DNA of 64,000 nucleotides from Rhizobium etli CFN 42 (GCF_000092045.1 NC_007761.1:685001-749000); one strand, 5' to 3'. Positions 34,900-44,867 are shown, counted from the first letter of the stretch. Made by a program: numbers and translations. The notes: generated by a model not told the origin, from the sequence alone.

Positions 34900-35988
34900 A
34901 TGACTGGACTGACGCTGAAGGATATCCGCAAATCCTACGGTTCCGTGGACGTTCTCCACGGTATCGACCTCGATATCAAACAAGGCGAATTTATCGTCTT
35001 CGTCGGTCCGTCCGGCTGCGGCAAGTCCACGCTTCTGCGCATGATCGCAGGTCTCGAGGCGATTACCGGCGGCGAGATGTATATCGACGGCCAGCTCGTC
35101 AACGACGTGCCGCCGTCGAAGCGCGGCATTGCCATGGTCTTCCAGTCCTACGCGCTCTATCCCCATATGACCGTCTACGACAACATGGCCTTCGGCATGA
35201 AGATCGCCGGCGAAAGCAAGCAGGAGATCGACCGCCGCGTGCGGGCGGCGGCCGAAAGCCTGCAGCTGACGAAATATCTCGACCGTCTGCCGAAGGCGCT
35301 GTCGGGTGGCCAGCGCCAGCGCGTGGCGATCGGCCGCGCCATCTGCCGCGATCCCAAGGTCTTCCTGTTCGATGAGCCGCTGTCCAACCTCGATGCAGCG
35401 CTGCGCGTCGCCACGCGTATCGAAATTGCCCGTCTCAACGAGCAGATGGCCGATACGACGATGATCTACGTCACCCACGACCAGGTCGAGGCGATGACAC
35501 TTGCCGACCGCATCGTCGTCCTGTCGGCCGGCAATATCGAGCAGGTCGGTGCGCCACTGGAGCTCTATGAGCGCCCCGCCAACCTCTTCGTCGCGAAATT
35601 CATCGGCTCGCCCGCCATGAACATCATTCCCGCGACGATCGCGCAAACCGGCAGCCAGACGACCGTGACGCTGACCGGCGGCATGTCGGTGACGCTCGAT
35701 GTGGCGACCGATGCCTCCGAGAAGGGCAAGCAGGCGAGCTTCGGCGTTCGTCCGGAGGATCTGAGGATCGCCGACGGCGCCGACTATGTCTTCGAGGGCG
35801 AAGTGTCGATCGTCGAAGCACTCGGCGAAGTGACGCTGCTTTACATCGAGGGCCTGGTGCCCGGCGAGCCGATCGTCGTCAAGCTGCCGGGCATTTACGA
35901 TGTCCATAAGGGCCAGAGGATGCGCTTTGCCGCCGACAGGCAGAAGTTGCATCTGTTTGATGCAAGCGGCCATACCTACCGGAAATGA
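34900..35988 (+). CDS. aglK: AglK, ABC transporter ATPase
   Basis: 362 residues. Walker A GPSGCGKST (near 38), Q-loop MVFQSYALYPHMTVYDNMAF, signature LSGGQRQRVAIGRA, Walker B VFLFDEPLSNLD, switch His in IYVTHDQVEAMT. The C-terminal 120 residues form the TOBE/regulatory domain of MalK-type ATPases (FGVRPEDLRIADGADYVFEG). It energises AglFG. GGAGGGGAG lies before the ATG. Last gene of the agl operon. Confidence 0.94.
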   Translation: MTGLTLKDIRKSYGSVDVLHGIDLDIKQGEFIVFVGPSGCGKSTLLRMIAGLEAITGGEMYIDGQLVNDVPPSKRGIAMVFQSYALYPHMTVYDNMAFGMKIAGESKQEIDRRVRAAAESLQLTKYLDRLPKALSGGQRQRVAIGRAICRDPKVFLFDEPLSNLDAALRVATRIEIARLNEQMADTTMIYVTHDQVEAMTLADRIVVLSAGNIEQVGAPLELYERPANLFVAKFIGSPAMNIIPATIAQTGSQTTVTLTGGMSVTLDVATDASEKGKQASFGVRPEDLRIADGADYVFEGEVSIVEALGEVTLLYIEGLVPGEPIVVKLPGIYDVHKGQRMRFAADRQKLHLFDASGHTYRK

Positions 35989-36103
35989 GGCGGCCATTTT
36001 TGGGTAATAATCCCGAGAATTATACTTGGCGGACCGGATTATCACTTTCTGTTAAAGATCGGCTGCTACCTTTTCCTCATCAATTTATGAGGGGGACAAG
36101 CAG

Positions 36104-36517
36104 GTGGCCGCTTCCAATCCGTCACAGCCAAGATCTCATTTCCTGAGCAAGGAAGAATCCTTCATGTATGACCGCGAGGCGCGGTTCAAGATGGAGGACA
36201 CAATGAACGCCGCGCGCATCGAATATACGGAAAAGGGCGTCATGCACGCGGCCTCGCGCCGCTGCGACATCGTGCGGATCTCGATGAGCAGCGCGACGCT
36301 CGCGATTCTGACTCAGTTCAGCCTGCCGAAGCAGTTCTATCTGGACATTCCGGATGCCCGCATCACCAAGGTCGGCTGCCTGCTGATGAAGGTCAACGCC
36401 AACAATACGATCGAAGTCCGCTTCCTGCGCCTGCTGACGCAGAAGGAGCTGAACAAGATCTTCGTCTACAGCACGCACCCGGCGCACAAGGATTACGTCC
36501 TCGATATCCGCGCCTGA
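36104..36517 (+). CDS. Small PilZ-like protein
   Basis: 137 residues from GTG 36104, which has GAGGGGG 8 bases before it. A later ATG (MYDREARFKMED) would give about 117 residues. The middle, ASRRCDIVRISMSSATLAIL, resembles the start of PilZ domains (Arg-rich turn, then D/N-x-S-x-x-x-A), which bind cyclic di-GMP, but the first Arg motif (RxxxR) is incomplete. The rest (FYLDIPDARITKVGCLLMKV, EVRFLRLL) fits a beta barrel. It is a cytoplasmic protein of uncertain ligand-binding ability. It stands alone between aglK and the convergent edd. Confidence 0.55.
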   Translation: MAASNPSQPRSHFLSKEESFMYDREARFKMEDTMNAARIEYTEKGVMHAASRRCDIVRISMSSATLAILTQFSLPKQFYLDIPDARITKVGCLLMKVNANNTIEVRFLRLLTQKELNKIFVYSTHPAHKDYVLDIRA

Positions 36518-36542
36518 CGGATAGATCGGGACTGCCAATAGC

Positions 36543-36579
36543 AAACCCGCGGGACGCTTCGCGCGCTCCGCGGGTTTTT
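36543..36579. terminator. Bidirectional terminator between the PilZ-like gene and edd
   Basis: AAACCCGCGG (36543-36552) / CCGCGGGTTT (36568-36577), then TT on the plus strand. It lies between two convergent genes and can serve both. Confidence 0.75.
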
Positions 36580-36600
36580 GCTTATTTACGATGGTTGCGT

Positions 36601-38421
36601 TCAGTGGAAAAGAACGCTCGCCCCCTGGTCCGAAGCGCCGACGGCGCGGCGGAACGGCGCGAAGAGCTCGCGGCCCATGCCGAACTCATTGTCGGAGAGA
36701 TCGACGGTCACCGGCTCGCGCTCGGCCATGTCGGCGGCATCGACGAGCACTTCGAGCGTGCCCTTGATCGCGTCCAGGCGAATGATGTCGCCGTTTTTGA
36801 TGCGGGCGATCGGGCCGCCATCGACGGCTTCGGGGGTGACGTGGATCGCCGCCGGCACTTTGCCGGATGCGCCGGACATGCGCCCGTCGGTCAGGAGCGC
36901 CACACGGAAGCCGCGATCCTGCAGCACGCCGAGCGGCGGCGTCAGCTTGTGCAACTCCGGCATGCCGTTGGCCTTCGGGCCCTGGAACCGCACGACGGCG
37001 ACAAAATCGCGGTTGAGCTTGCCTTCCTTGAAAGCGTCCTGCAGTTCCTGCTGGCTGTGGAAGACGATTGCCGGCGCCTCGATGATGTGGCGCTCCGGTT
37101 TGACGGCGGAGATCTTGATGACCGCCTTGCCGAGATTGCCGCGCAGCATTTTCAGCCCGCCATTCGCCTGGAAAGGCGTCTCGATGTTGGAAAGCACCTT
37201 CGGATCGTGGCTCTTATCCGGCGACGGTTCACGCAGCACCGTGCGGTTTTCGCCGAGCCGGGCGTCGACCGTGTAGGCTGCAAGGCCTTGGCCGAAGACG
37301 GTGCGAACGTCGTCATGCACCAGGCCGTGCTTCAGGAGTTCCTTGATGAGGAAGCCCATGCCGCCCGCCGCCTGGAAATGGTTTACGTCGGCAAGACCGT
37401 TCGGATAGACGCGCGCAAGCAGCGGCACGATTTCCGAAAGCTCGGCAATGTCCTGCCAGGTGAGCTGAATGCCGGCTGCCCGCGCCATGGCGACGAGGTG
37501 CAGCGTGTGGTTGGTCGAACCGCCGGTCGCATGCAGGCCGACGACGCCGTTGACGACCGAGCGCTCGTCGATCATCTCGCCGGCCGGCGTGAATTCGTTG
37601 CCGAGCGCGGTGATCGCGAGCGCCCGCTTGGCGGCTTCGCGCGTCAGCGCTTCGCGCAACGGCGTGCCGGGATTGATGAAGGAGGAGCCCGGCATGTGGA
37701 ATCCCATGATCTCCATCAGCATCTGGTTGGAGTTGGCCGTGCCGTAGAAGGTGCAGGTGCCGGGGCCGTGATAGGATTTCGATTCTGCCTCCAGGAGCTC
37801 GGCGCGCCCGACCTTGCCTTCGGCGAACAGCTGGCGCACGCGCGACTTCTCGTCGTTCGGCAGGCCTGTCGTCATCGGCCCGGCGGGAACGAAGATCGAC
37901 GGAAGATGTCCGAAGGAAAGTGCGGCGATGACGAGGCCCGGGACGATCTTGTCGCAGACGCCGAGGAAGAGAGCGGCATCGAACATATTGTGCGACAGGC
38001 CGACGCCTGCGGCCATGGCGATCAGGTCACGCGAGAAGAGCGAGAGCTCCATGCCCGGCTGCCCCTGGGTGACGCCGTCGCACATGGCGGGCACGCCGCC
38101 GGCCACCTGGGCGACACCGCCTGCCTCGGCGGCCGCCTCACGGATGATCGACGGATAGGTCTCGAACGGCTGGTGGGCCGAGAGCATGTCGTTATAGGCG
38201 GTGATGATGCCCAGATTGGGAACGCGGTCGCCGGCGAGCGCGTCCTTTTCGGCGGGGGAACAGATGGCGAAGCCGTGGGCGAGGTTGGCGCAGCCGAGCA
38301 CCGAACGCTGCACGCCCTTGGAAGCCGCGGCGCGCAGCCGTTCCAAGTAGCGCTCGCGGGTCGGCTTCGAGCGTTCGACGATGCGATCCGTGATCGCAGA
38401 AATGCGTGCATGAGCGGACAT
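36601..38421 (-). CDS. edd: Edd, 6-phosphogluconate dehydratase
   Basis: 606 residues, full length. Dehydrates 6-phosphogluconate to KDPG in the Entner-Doudoroff pathway. Belongs to the IlvD/Edd family with an iron-sulfur cluster: [38 protein letters not shown] and [20 protein letters not shown] hold the ligand cysteines; [19 protein letters not shown] and [15 protein letters not shown] are further family motifs. Third gene of zwf-pgl-edd, starting 79 bases after pgl. The KDPG aldolase gene eda is not in the window. Confidence 0.96.
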   Translation of the reverse strand: MSAHARISAITDRIVERSKPTRERYLERLRAAASKGVQRSVLGCANLAHGFAICSPAEKDALAGDRVPNLGIITAYNDMLSAHQPFETYPSIIREAAAEAGGVAQVAGGVPAMCDGVTQGQPGMELSLFSRDLIAMAAGVGLSHNMFDAALFLGVCDKIVPGLVIAALSFGHLPSIFVPAGPMTTGLPNDEKSRVRQLFAEGKVGRAELLEAESKSYHGPGTCTFYGTANSNQMLMEIMGFHMPGSSFINPGTPLREALTREAAKRALAITALGNEFTPAGEMIDERSVVNGVVGLHATGGSTNHTLHLVAMARAAGIQLTWQDIAELSEIVPLLARVYPNGLADVNHFQAAGGMGFLIKELLKHGLVHDDVRTVFGQGLAAYTVDARLGENRTVLREPSPDKSHDPKVLSNIETPFQANGGLKMLRGNLGKAVIKISAVKPERHIIEAPAIVFHSQQELQDAFKEGKLNRDFVAVVRFQGPKANGMPELHKLTPPLGVLQDRGFRVALLTDGRMSGASGKVPAAIHVTPEAVDGGPIARIKNGDIIRLDAIKGTLEVLVDAADMAEREPVTVDLSDNEFGMGRELFAPFRRAVGASDQGASVLFH

Positions 38422-38500
38422 GGAAAATCCCTGCCTTGTTCGTTGTCTCTATCTCTTTCGGCGGCTCCGGCCTGATATCCGGATCCGGGTCTGGGGCCGA

Positions 38501-39199
38501 TCAGGGAGCCCAGTAGATCTCGACCGGGGAAGTGGCCCGGCGCAGAACGGCGCGGATGGGCATTTCTGCCTCGTCACCGCTGCCTTCCGCCTTGGCGAGA
38601 ACGTCTTTTTTGCCTTCGCCCTCGATATGGAGAACCAGCAGTCCGGCATCCTGAAGACTGGAGAAGGTGAAAGTCAGGCGCGGCTCGCCGGCTCCTTCTG
38701 CCTCCATGGTGATGACGCCGCGCGGCGTCGACGCATCAAGCGCCTCGGCAAGATTGCTGCCGCCGGGAAAGAACGAGGCCGTGTGGCCGTCGCCGCCCAT
38801 GCCGAGGATGACGACGTCGAAGGGAATGCCGATCTCGGCGCTCTTTTTCGTTGCCAGCCTTGCGGCCTCCTCGACCGAGGCTGCCGGCTGGTAAAGCGGC
38901 ACGAACCGCGCCGCCTTTGCCTTGCCCTGCAAGAGATTGGCATCGACCAGCAGATGGTTCGAGCGGGTATTGTCGGCCGGCACGAAGCGTTCGTCAACCA
39001 GCGTGATCGTCACCTTGTCCCAGGCGATGTCGCGCGTCGAAAGCGCCTGGAAGAAGGCCTTTGGCGTCGAGCCGCCGGAAACGGCGATGGAGGCGGCGCC
39101 GCGGGCGGCTATTGCTGCCGAAAGCCTATCGGCGACGGTGTCGGCGAGGCTGCCGGCGAGGTCAGCGGCACTGGCGAAGGAATGCAGGGTCGATGCCAT
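38501..39199 (-). CDS. pgl: Pgl, 6-phosphogluconolactonase
   Basis: 232 residues from MASTLHSFASAADLAG, which has AGGA 8 bases before it. A longer start (39223) would overlap zwf by 14 bases and lacks a clear ribosome binding site. Features of the Pgl/NagB fold: RGAASIAVSGGSTPKAFFQA, VTITLVDERFVP, FDVVILGMGGDGHTASFFPG. It hydrolyses 6-phosphogluconolactone between zwf and edd. The three genes have one pathway, one direction and tight spacing, so one operon. Confidence 0.93.
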   Translation of the reverse strand: MASTLHSFASAADLAGSLADTVADRLSAAIAARGAASIAVSGGSTPKAFFQALSTRDIAWDKVTITLVDERFVPADNTRSNHLLVDANLLQGKAKAARFVPLYQPAASVEEAARLATKKSAEIGIPFDVVILGMGGDGHTASFFPGGSNLAEALDASTPRGVITMEAEGAGEPRLTFTFSSLQDAGLLVLHIEGEGKKDVLAKAEGSGDEAEMPIRAVLRRATSPVEIYWAP

Positions 39200-39209
39200 C
39201 GATGTCGTC

Positions 39210-40685
39210 CTAGATGTCGTCATGCCAGGTGCGGCCGTCGCGCTCGATCAGCGCGATGGCCTGGCTCGGGCCCCAGGTGCCGGCCGTATAGCCCTGCACC
39301 TGCTGGCCGGTCGTTTCCCAACCCTTCAGGATCGGGTCGACCCATTTCCATGCCGCTTCGACCTCGTCTCGGCGCATGAACAATGTCTGGTTGGAGCGGA
39401 TCACGTCCATCAGCAGACGCTCGTAGGCGTCGGGATTGCGGACATTGAAGGCCTGGGCGAAGCTCATGTCGAGCGAGACATTGCGCAGCCGCATACCGCC
39501 CGGACCCGGATCCTTGATCATCAGCGACTGCTTGACGCCCTCATCCGGCTGCAGGCGGATGATCAGCTGGTTGGCGACGATGCGTCCGGCCGCCTGGTCG
39601 AAGATCGCATGCGGGATCGGCTTGAAGGTGATGACGATCTCGGACATGCGTCCGGTCAGGCGCTTGCCGGTTCTGATATAGAAGGGAACGCCTGCCCAGC
39701 GCCAGTTATTGATCTCGGCCTTGATGGCGACGAAAGTCTCGGTGTTCGAGACGCCGCCTTCCAGCTCTTCGAGATAGCCCTTGACCGGGCCGCTGCCCGA
39801 AGCGCCGGCGCGATACTGGCCGCGCACCGTCGCCTGCTCGACATTGGAGGCATCGAGCGGCTTCAGCGCGCGCAGAACTTTCAGCTTCTCGTCGCGAACG
39901 GCTTCCGAATCCATCGACGAGGGCACTTCCATCGCCGTCAGGCAGAGCAGTTGCAGAATGTGGTTCTGCACCATGTCGCGCAACGCGCCGGCCGTATCGT
40001 AATAGCCGGCGCGACCTTCGAGGCCGACAGATTCCGCCACGGTGATCTGCACATGATCAATATAGTTGGCGTTCCACAGCGGCTCGTAAAGCGCATTGGC
40101 AAAACGCAGCGCCATCAGGTTCTGCACTGTCTCCTTGCCGAGATAGTGGTCGATGCGGAAGATTTGCTCTTCCTTGAAGGCGCGGCCGATCGTGTCGTTG
40201 AGCTGCAGCGCCGAGGCGAGGTCGCGGCCGATCGGCTTTTCGACGACGATGCGGGTCGACCTGGTGATCAGCTTGTGATCGTGGATCTTTTGCGAAATGT
40301 CGCCGAAGATACCGGGTGCTACCGCCAGATAGAAGGCGCGCACCCGGTCCTTGCTTTCGTCGAGCAGTTTCTTCAGCTGGTCCCAGCCCGCATCCGTGCG
40401 GGCGTCGACTGACACGTAGTAAAGGCGGGCACAGAACTTCTCGACTTCCGCGTCGTCGTATTCGCCTTTCTTCAGATGCTCATTGAGCGCGTCCTTGGCG
40501 AACTTGCGATATTCCTCATGCGAAAGCGGGCTGCGCGAGGCGCCGATGATACGGGTCGGTTCCGTAAACTGACCCTCGATCTGGCGATGGTAGAGCGCAG
40601 GCAAAAGCTTCCGCTCGGCAAGGTCGCCGCTGCCGCCGAAGACGACATAATCAAAAGGCTCAACGGGAATGATCTGGCTGCTCAT
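39210..40685 (-). CDS. zwf: Zwf, glucose-6-phosphate 1-dehydrogenase
   Basis: 491 residues from ATG 40685 (MSSQIIPVEPFDYVVFGGSG), preceded by GAGAG; a TTG 15 bases upstream is less likely. N-terminal nucleotide site FGGSGDLAERKLLPALY, and the active-site signature FRIDHYLGKETVQNLMALRF with the catalytic Lys. Oxidises glucose-6-phosphate and makes NADPH. First gene of the zwf-pgl-edd operon, placed to use glucose released by AglA. Confidence 0.96.
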   Translation of the reverse strand: MSSQIIPVEPFDYVVFGGSGDLAERKLLPALYHRQIEGQFTEPTRIIGASRSPLSHEEYRKFAKDALNEHLKKGEYDDAEVEKFCARLYYVSVDARTDAGWDQLKKLLDESKDRVRAFYLAVAPGIFGDISQKIHDHKLITRSTRIVVEKPIGRDLASALQLNDTIGRAFKEEQIFRIDHYLGKETVQNLMALRFANALYEPLWNANYIDHVQITVAESVGLEGRAGYYDTAGALRDMVQNHILQLLCLTAMEVPSSMDSEAVRDEKLKVLRALKPLDASNVEQATVRGQYRAGASGSGPVKGYLEELEGGVSNTETFVAIKAEINNWRWAGVPFYIRTGKRLTGRMSEIVITFKPIPHAIFDQAAGRIVANQLIIRLQPDEGVKQSLMIKDPGPGGMRLRNVSLDMSFAQAFNVRNPDAYERLLMDVIRSNQTLFMRRDEVEAAWKWVDPILKGWETTGQQVQGYTAGTWGPSQAIALIERDGRTWHDDI

Positions 40686-40720
40686 GAGCTTGTCTCTCAA
40701 TCAGGCTGGTTGGCGGCCCT

Positions 40721-40740
40721 TTTAATCTAATCGATTTAAA
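40721..40740. promoter_or_regulatory. AT-rich site with AATCGATT upstream of zwf
   Basis: A 20-base AT-rich stretch, 36-55 bases before the zwf start, has an 8-base palindrome AATCGATT (40729-40736) flanked by TTTAATC and TTAAA. The central CG in an AT-rich palindrome is like LacI-type operators, but the outer arms do not match well. Confidence 0.35.
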
Positions 40741-40777
40741 AAAGCCAGTGTGCAGTGCAATGAATCTGTCAGGCACC

Positions 40778-40826
40778 GGTTTTAGAGCGAATTTCAATGA
40801 GAGGAAATCCGCAATCGGACTAAAAC
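40778..40826. repeat. Palindromic intergenic repeat at the end of the puuB-like gene
   Basis: GTTTTAG (40779-40785) against CTAAAAC (40820-40826), with AATTTC / GAAAT pairing inside. Its sequence is like a common rhizobial intergenic palindrome, different from the element at 23015. The stop codon of the minus-strand gene (CTA, 40820-40822) lies in the right arm. Confidence 0.5.
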
Positions 40827-42127
40827 TTGTCGCGAAGCGCAAACCACGACAAGGCTAGGAAAAGCAGCGGCGCCCGCATCCGGGCCCCGCCGGGAAAGGC
40901 AGGAATTTCGAGCGATTTGAACAGATCGAGATCGCCGGATTTGCCAAGCACCGTTTCCGCATAGAGCTTGCCACAGTAGTTTGACAGCATGACGCCATGG
41001 CCGGAATAACCGCCGATCGAAGTGACGCCAGGCATCACCTCGCGCACGAAAAGCTGGCGCGGCATGGTGATGCCGACGCTGCCGCCCCAGGCATGGGTGA
41101 TCTCGATGTCTTTCAGGTCGGGATAGATTTCTCTGATCTGCCGGCGGATATGCTGCGAAATGTCTCGCGGATTGTCGGCCGTATAGGCCTCGCGTCCGCC
41201 GAATAGCAGACGGCCTTCGAATTTACGGAAATAGCGCACGACGAAGCGCGAATCGGCGACGGCCTCGCCGCCCGGCAGCACATCGGGATAGCCGCCGAGC
41301 GGAACGGTGGCGCCGATGAAGGAGCGGATCGGCATGACATGGCTTGCCGTCACCGGCTCCAGATTGCCGATATGGCCGTTGCAGGCGATCAGTGCCCGGT
41401 CGGCGGTGATCGTGCCCTTTTCGGTTTCAATCGTCACCTTGCCGCCGCTTTGGTGGATCGCCTTTGCCGGGGTCATCTCGAAGATGGAAGCGCCGGCGTT
41501 GGAGGCCACCCGCGCCAGCCCGACGAGCAGCTTCAGCGGATGAATATGGCCGGTGCCGAGATCTCGAACGCCGCAGTGGAAACGCTTCGAGCCGAGCCGC
41601 TCCTGCGTTTCCTTGCTGTCCATGAAGCTCAAATGCGGATAGCCGTAGCGCTCAGCGGCGATTTCGGCATTCTGACGATAGTCGCGTTCGTAGCTTGCCT
41701 TATGCGCGACGTTGAGCTGACCGGGCACATAATCGATCTCGATCTGATGTTCCCGGGCGAAATCGAGAAGATGGCGCTTGGCCGCCTCGGCAACATCGAA
41801 CAGGGCTTTCGAGCGTTCGTAGCCGATCTTTTCCTCAAGTTCTTCCGGCCACCATCGCTGGCCGGTGCCGAGCTGGCCGCCATTGCGTCCGGACGCTCCG
41901 TCTCCGAATCGCCAGGCCTCGATCAGCACCACCGAAACGCCTGACTTGGCGAGGTTGTAGGCGGCCTGCAGGCCGGTATAGCCGCCGCCGACAATGACGA
42001 CGTCGCATGTCCTCGAACCGTCGAGAGCGGCGTAGGTCGGCCGCTCCCCGACACTTGCCTGATACCAGGATAGCCCGGGCGCAATCGGGCTCCGCCACAT
42101 CTCCTGCGATGCCATGATATCGCTCAC
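40820..42127 (-). CDS. puuB: FAD-dependent amine oxidoreductase, PuuB-like
   Basis: 435 residues. N-terminal FAD site CDVVIVGGGYTGLQAAYNLA (near 44), then SVVLIEAWRFGDGASGRNGG typical of the DadA/OrdL group, and GVRDLGTGHIHPLKLLVGLA. Its partner upstream is a glutamine synthetase-like PuuA, with a 4-base overlap (ATGA). In E. coli PuuA makes gamma-glutamyl-putrescine and PuuB oxidises it. Related enzymes act on other amines, so the substrate is likely but not certain. The protein ends inside a palindromic repeat (LRDKF). Confidence 0.8.
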   Translation of the reverse strand: MSDIMASQEMWRSPIAPGLSWYQASVGERPTYAALDGSRTCDVVIVGGGYTGLQAAYNLAKSGVSVVLIEAWRFGDGASGRNGGQLGTGQRWWPEELEEKIGYERSKALFDVAEAAKRHLLDFAREHQIEIDYVPGQLNVAHKASYERDYRQNAEIAAERYGYPHLSFMDSKETQERLGSKRFHCGVRDLGTGHIHPLKLLVGLARVASNAGASIFEMTPAKAIHQSGGKVTIETEKGTITADRALIACNGHIGNLEPVTASHVMPIRSFIGATVPLGGYPDVLPGGEAVADSRFVVRYFRKFEGRLLFGGREAYTADNPRDISQHIRRQIREIYPDLKDIEITHAWGGSVGITMPRQLFVREVMPGVTSIGGYSGHGVMLSNYCGKLYAETVLGKSGDLDLFKSLEIPAFPGGARMRAPLLFLALSWFALRDKF

Positions 42128-43560
42128 ACGTTCAGCAGAAGAAACTCCCGCTCCCAGGGACTGATCACCTGCATGAAGGTCTCGAATTCGCCGCGCTTGA
42201 CACCGGCGTAAAGGCCGATGAACTGCTTGCCGAACACCTCTTCGAAGGCGGGCTCGTCCTCCATCAGCGCCACGGCTTCCAAGAGGCCGCGTGGCAGGTC
42301 GATCGAGCCCTCATTGGCTGAATCCTCTGTCGGCGCCGTCGGCTCGATCTCCTTCATGATGCCGAGCAGGCCGGAGGCGAGCGAGGCGGCAAGCGCCAGA
42401 TAGGGATTGGCATCCGAACTCGGCAGCCGGTTTTCCACCCGCCGCGCCTGCGGATCGGAAACCGGGACGCGGAAGGCGGTGGTCCGGTTGTCGTAGCCCC
42501 AGGCGTTGTTGACCGGGCAGGACATGTCGGGCTGCAGGCGCCGGTAGGAATTCACGTAAGGGGCAAGCATCGCCATCGCGCTCGGCACGAATTTCTGCAT
42601 GCCGCCGATGAAGTGGAAGAATTCCTTCGACGCCGATCCGTCCGCATTGGAGAAGACATTTCTGCCGGTCTCGACATTGACCACCGACTGGTGGATGTGC
42701 ATCGCCGAGCCCGGCTGTCCCTGCATCGGCTTGGCCATGAAGGTCGCGTAAATGTCGTGTTTCAGCGCCGCTTCCCGGATCGTGCGCTTGAACAGGAACA
42801 CTTGGTCGGCAAGCTCGATCGGATTGCCGTGGCGCAGGTTGATCTCGAGCTGCGCCGGCCCTTCCTCGTGGATCAGCGTATCGATCTCCAGCCCCTGCTT
42901 TTCGGAAAAATGGTAGATGTCATCGATCAGTTCGTCGAATTCGTTGATGCCGGCGATCGAATAGCCCTGGCCGCCGAGGATGGAGCGGCCGGACCGGCCT
43001 TTCGGCGGATGCAGCGGATAGTCGGGGTCGTCATTCTTGGCGACCAGATAGAACTCGATCTCCGGCGCCACGATCGGCTTCCAGCCGCGGTCGTGATAGA
43101 GGCTCATGATCCGCTTCAAGACGTTGCGCGGCGTATAGGGCACTTCGCCGCCGTCCGAATCGACGATGTCGCAGATCACCTGCGCCGTCGGGTCGGTCTC
43201 CCAGGGCACGACGGACAGCGTCGAAAGATCGGGCATCAGTTTCAGGTCGCTATCGCGGGGCTCGTAACGGAAGCTTTCCGTCTCCTCGGGATATTCGCCC
43301 GAAATCGTATGCCGGTAGATCGCCGAAGGCAGGGCTAGCGAGGTGTTGGAGGTGAATTTCGAGCTCGGCATCATCTTGCCGCGCGGAACGCCGGCAAGGT
43401 CCGGCGTAATGCATTCGATGTCTTCGATGCCCCTGGCCCTCAGCCACTGCGCCGCTTCCTTCCAGTTCGCAACGCCGCGCAGGGATCCGGGGTCCGGAGG
43501 TGTTTTGGTCGAGGCGGGTACGTTTCTGGCAGGCTTCAGCGTCGTCTTTTTTGGGGACAT
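42124..43560 (-). CDS. puuA: Glutamine synthetase-like enzyme, PuuA (gamma-glutamylpolyamine synthetase)
   Basis: 478 residues. Glutamine synthetase fold: VAPEIEFYLVAKND, HEEGPAQLEINLRHGNPIEL, GQPGSAMHIHQSVVNVETGR, and VENRLPSSDANPYLALAASL with the Arg and Asn of the substrate site. The N-terminus starts with a basic linker of about 30 residues. It lacks the adenylylation-loop Tyr motif of GlnA as far as I can see. It is the first gene of the pair with puuB, and the window also has a putrescine-type transporter (54.6 kb), so polyamine use is the best reading. Confidence 0.82.
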   Translation of the reverse strand: MSPKKTTLKPARNVPASTKTPPDPGSLRGVANWKEAAQWLRARGIEDIECITPDLAGVPRGKMMPSSKFTSNTSLALPSAIYRHTISGEYPEETESFRYEPRDSDLKLMPDLSTLSVVPWETDPTAQVICDIVDSDGGEVPYTPRNVLKRIMSLYHDRGWKPIVAPEIEFYLVAKNDDPDYPLHPPKGRSGRSILGGQGYSIAGINEFDELIDDIYHFSEKQGLEIDTLIHEEGPAQLEINLRHGNPIELADQVFLFKRTIREAALKHDIYATFMAKPMQGQPGSAMHIHQSVVNVETGRNVFSNADGSASKEFFHFIGGMQKFVPSAMAMLAPYVNSYRRLQPDMSCPVNNAWGYDNRTTAFRVPVSDPQARRVENRLPSSDANPYLALAASLASGLLGIMKEIEPTAPTEDSANEGSIDLPRGLLEAVALMEDEPAFEEVFGKQFIGLYAGVKRGEFETFMQVISPWEREFLLLNV

Positions 43561-43685
43561 GACACACCGGTCTGGTTGATCGTGGCGCCATCATAGCCGG
43601 AGTTTGCCAATTGGCGAGAGGTCGAGAACGTTGACTTTCGCCCTTCGATGGAAAAGAAGACGCCGGTTGGATCGGGGAAAAGGGT

Positions 43686-44867
43686 TTGCAGCACAAAAGC
43701 GACGTCATCGTCATCGGCGCCGGAGCCGCCGGCATGATGGCGGCCATTCGCGCGGGCAAACGCGGCCGCTCGGTCGTGGTCATCGACCATGCGAAGGCGC
43801 CTGGCGAGAAGATCCGCATATCGGGCGGCGGTCGCTGCAATTTCACCAATATCCATGCCGAACCGAAGAGTTTCCTGTCTGCCAATCCGCATTTCTGCAA
43901 GTCGGCGCTCGCCCGTTTCACGCCCGCCGATTTCATCGCCATGGTCGACCGGCACGGCATTGCCTGGCATGAAAAGACGCTCGGCCAGCTTTTCTGCGAC
44001 GATAGCGCCAAGGACATCATCCGCATGCTGCTGGACGAGATGCGCGCGGTCGGCGCGGGCCTGCATCTCGGCACCGAAATATCAGGCGTCGAAAGGAGCG
44101 AGACAGGCTTCCACGTCTCCACGGGGGAGGGCTTCTATGAGGCATCCTCACTGATCGTTGCAACCGGCGGCAAATCGATCCCGAAGATGGGCGCCACCGG
44201 CTTTGCCTACCGCCTTGCCGAGCAGTTCGGCCTGGCCGTGCTCGAAACCCGCCCGGGTCTCGTGCCGCTGACGCTCGATCCCGGCCTGCTCGCAAGCATT
44301 GCGCCGCTGGCCGGCATTTCGGCCCCCGCCGAAATCCGCCATGGCCGCACCGCTTTCCGCGAAGCGCTGCTGTTCACCCATCGGGGCTTAAGCGGCCCCG
44401 CCATCCTGCAGATTTCCTCCTACTGGCGGGAGGGGAATGAAATCGTCGTCGTGGTTGAACCGGATATCGACATATCAGCGCATTTGAAGACGGCAAAGCA
44501 GCTGAATGGCCGCCAGTCGGCCCAGACGGCTCTCGGCGAGATCCTGCCGAAGCGGCTGGCGCAGTTTCTCGTCGAGCGCGAAAAGATCGCCGGCAATATG
44601 GCCGATCTGCCCGACAAGGCGCTGCAGCGGCTGGCCGCCGGCGCCCAGAACTGGATCATCAAACCGTCCGGTTCGGAAGGCTACCGCACTGCCGAGGTGA
44701 CGCTCGGCGGCATCGACACGGCGGCGCTCGATTCCCGCAGCATGGAAACAAAGACCGTTCCCGGTCTTTATTTCGTCGGGGAATGCGTCGACGTCACCGG
44801 CTGGCTCGGCGGCTATAATTTCCAATGGGCCTGGGCTTCCGGCTTTGCCGCCGGCGAATGCGCATAG
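43686..44867 (+). CDS. HI0933/YhiN/BaiN-family flavoprotein
   Basis: 393 residues from TTG 43686 (QHKSDVIVIGAGAAGMMAAI after the start); no in-frame ATG lies early enough. FAD site VIGAGAAGMMAAIRAGKRGR, then KIRISGGGRCNFTNIH, which is diagnostic of this family, and the end VDVTGWLGGYNFQWAWASGF. Cytoplasmic. Members are annotated as NAD(P)/FAD-dependent oxidoreductases; one, BaiN, is linked to bile acid chemistry in gut bacteria, but the physiological role in rhizobia is not known. It stands alone, divergent from puuA. Confidence 0.9.
   Translation: MQHKSDVIVIGAGAAGMMAAIRAGKRGRSVVVIDHAKAPGEKIRISGGGRCNFTNIHAEPKSFLSANPHFCKSALARFTPADFIAMVDRHGIAWHEKTLGQLFCDDSAKDIIRMLLDEMRAVGAGLHLGTEISGVERSETGFHVSTGEGFYEASSLIVATGGKSIPKMGATGFAYRLAEQFGLAVLETRPGLVPLTLDPGLLASIAPLAGISAPAEIRHGRTAFREALLFTHRGLSGPAILQISSYWREGNEIVVVVEPDIDISAHLKTAKQLNGRQSAQTALGEILPKRLAQFLVEREKIAGNMADLPDKALQRLAAGAQNWIIKPSGSEGYRTAEVTLGGIDTAALDSRSMETKTVPGLYFVGECVDVTGWLGGYNFQWAWASGFAAGECA

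Noticed and set aside
39200..39223. Longer pgl start overlapping zwf
   Set aside because: No Shine-Dalgarno sequence lies before 39223, while 39199 has AGGA at 8 bases and begins like other Pgl proteins.
36595..40412. Long plus-strand frames antisense to edd and zwf (626 and 496 codons)
   Set aside because: They mirror edd and zwf, which have complete family motifs. No homology-like pattern is seen in the plus-strand frames.
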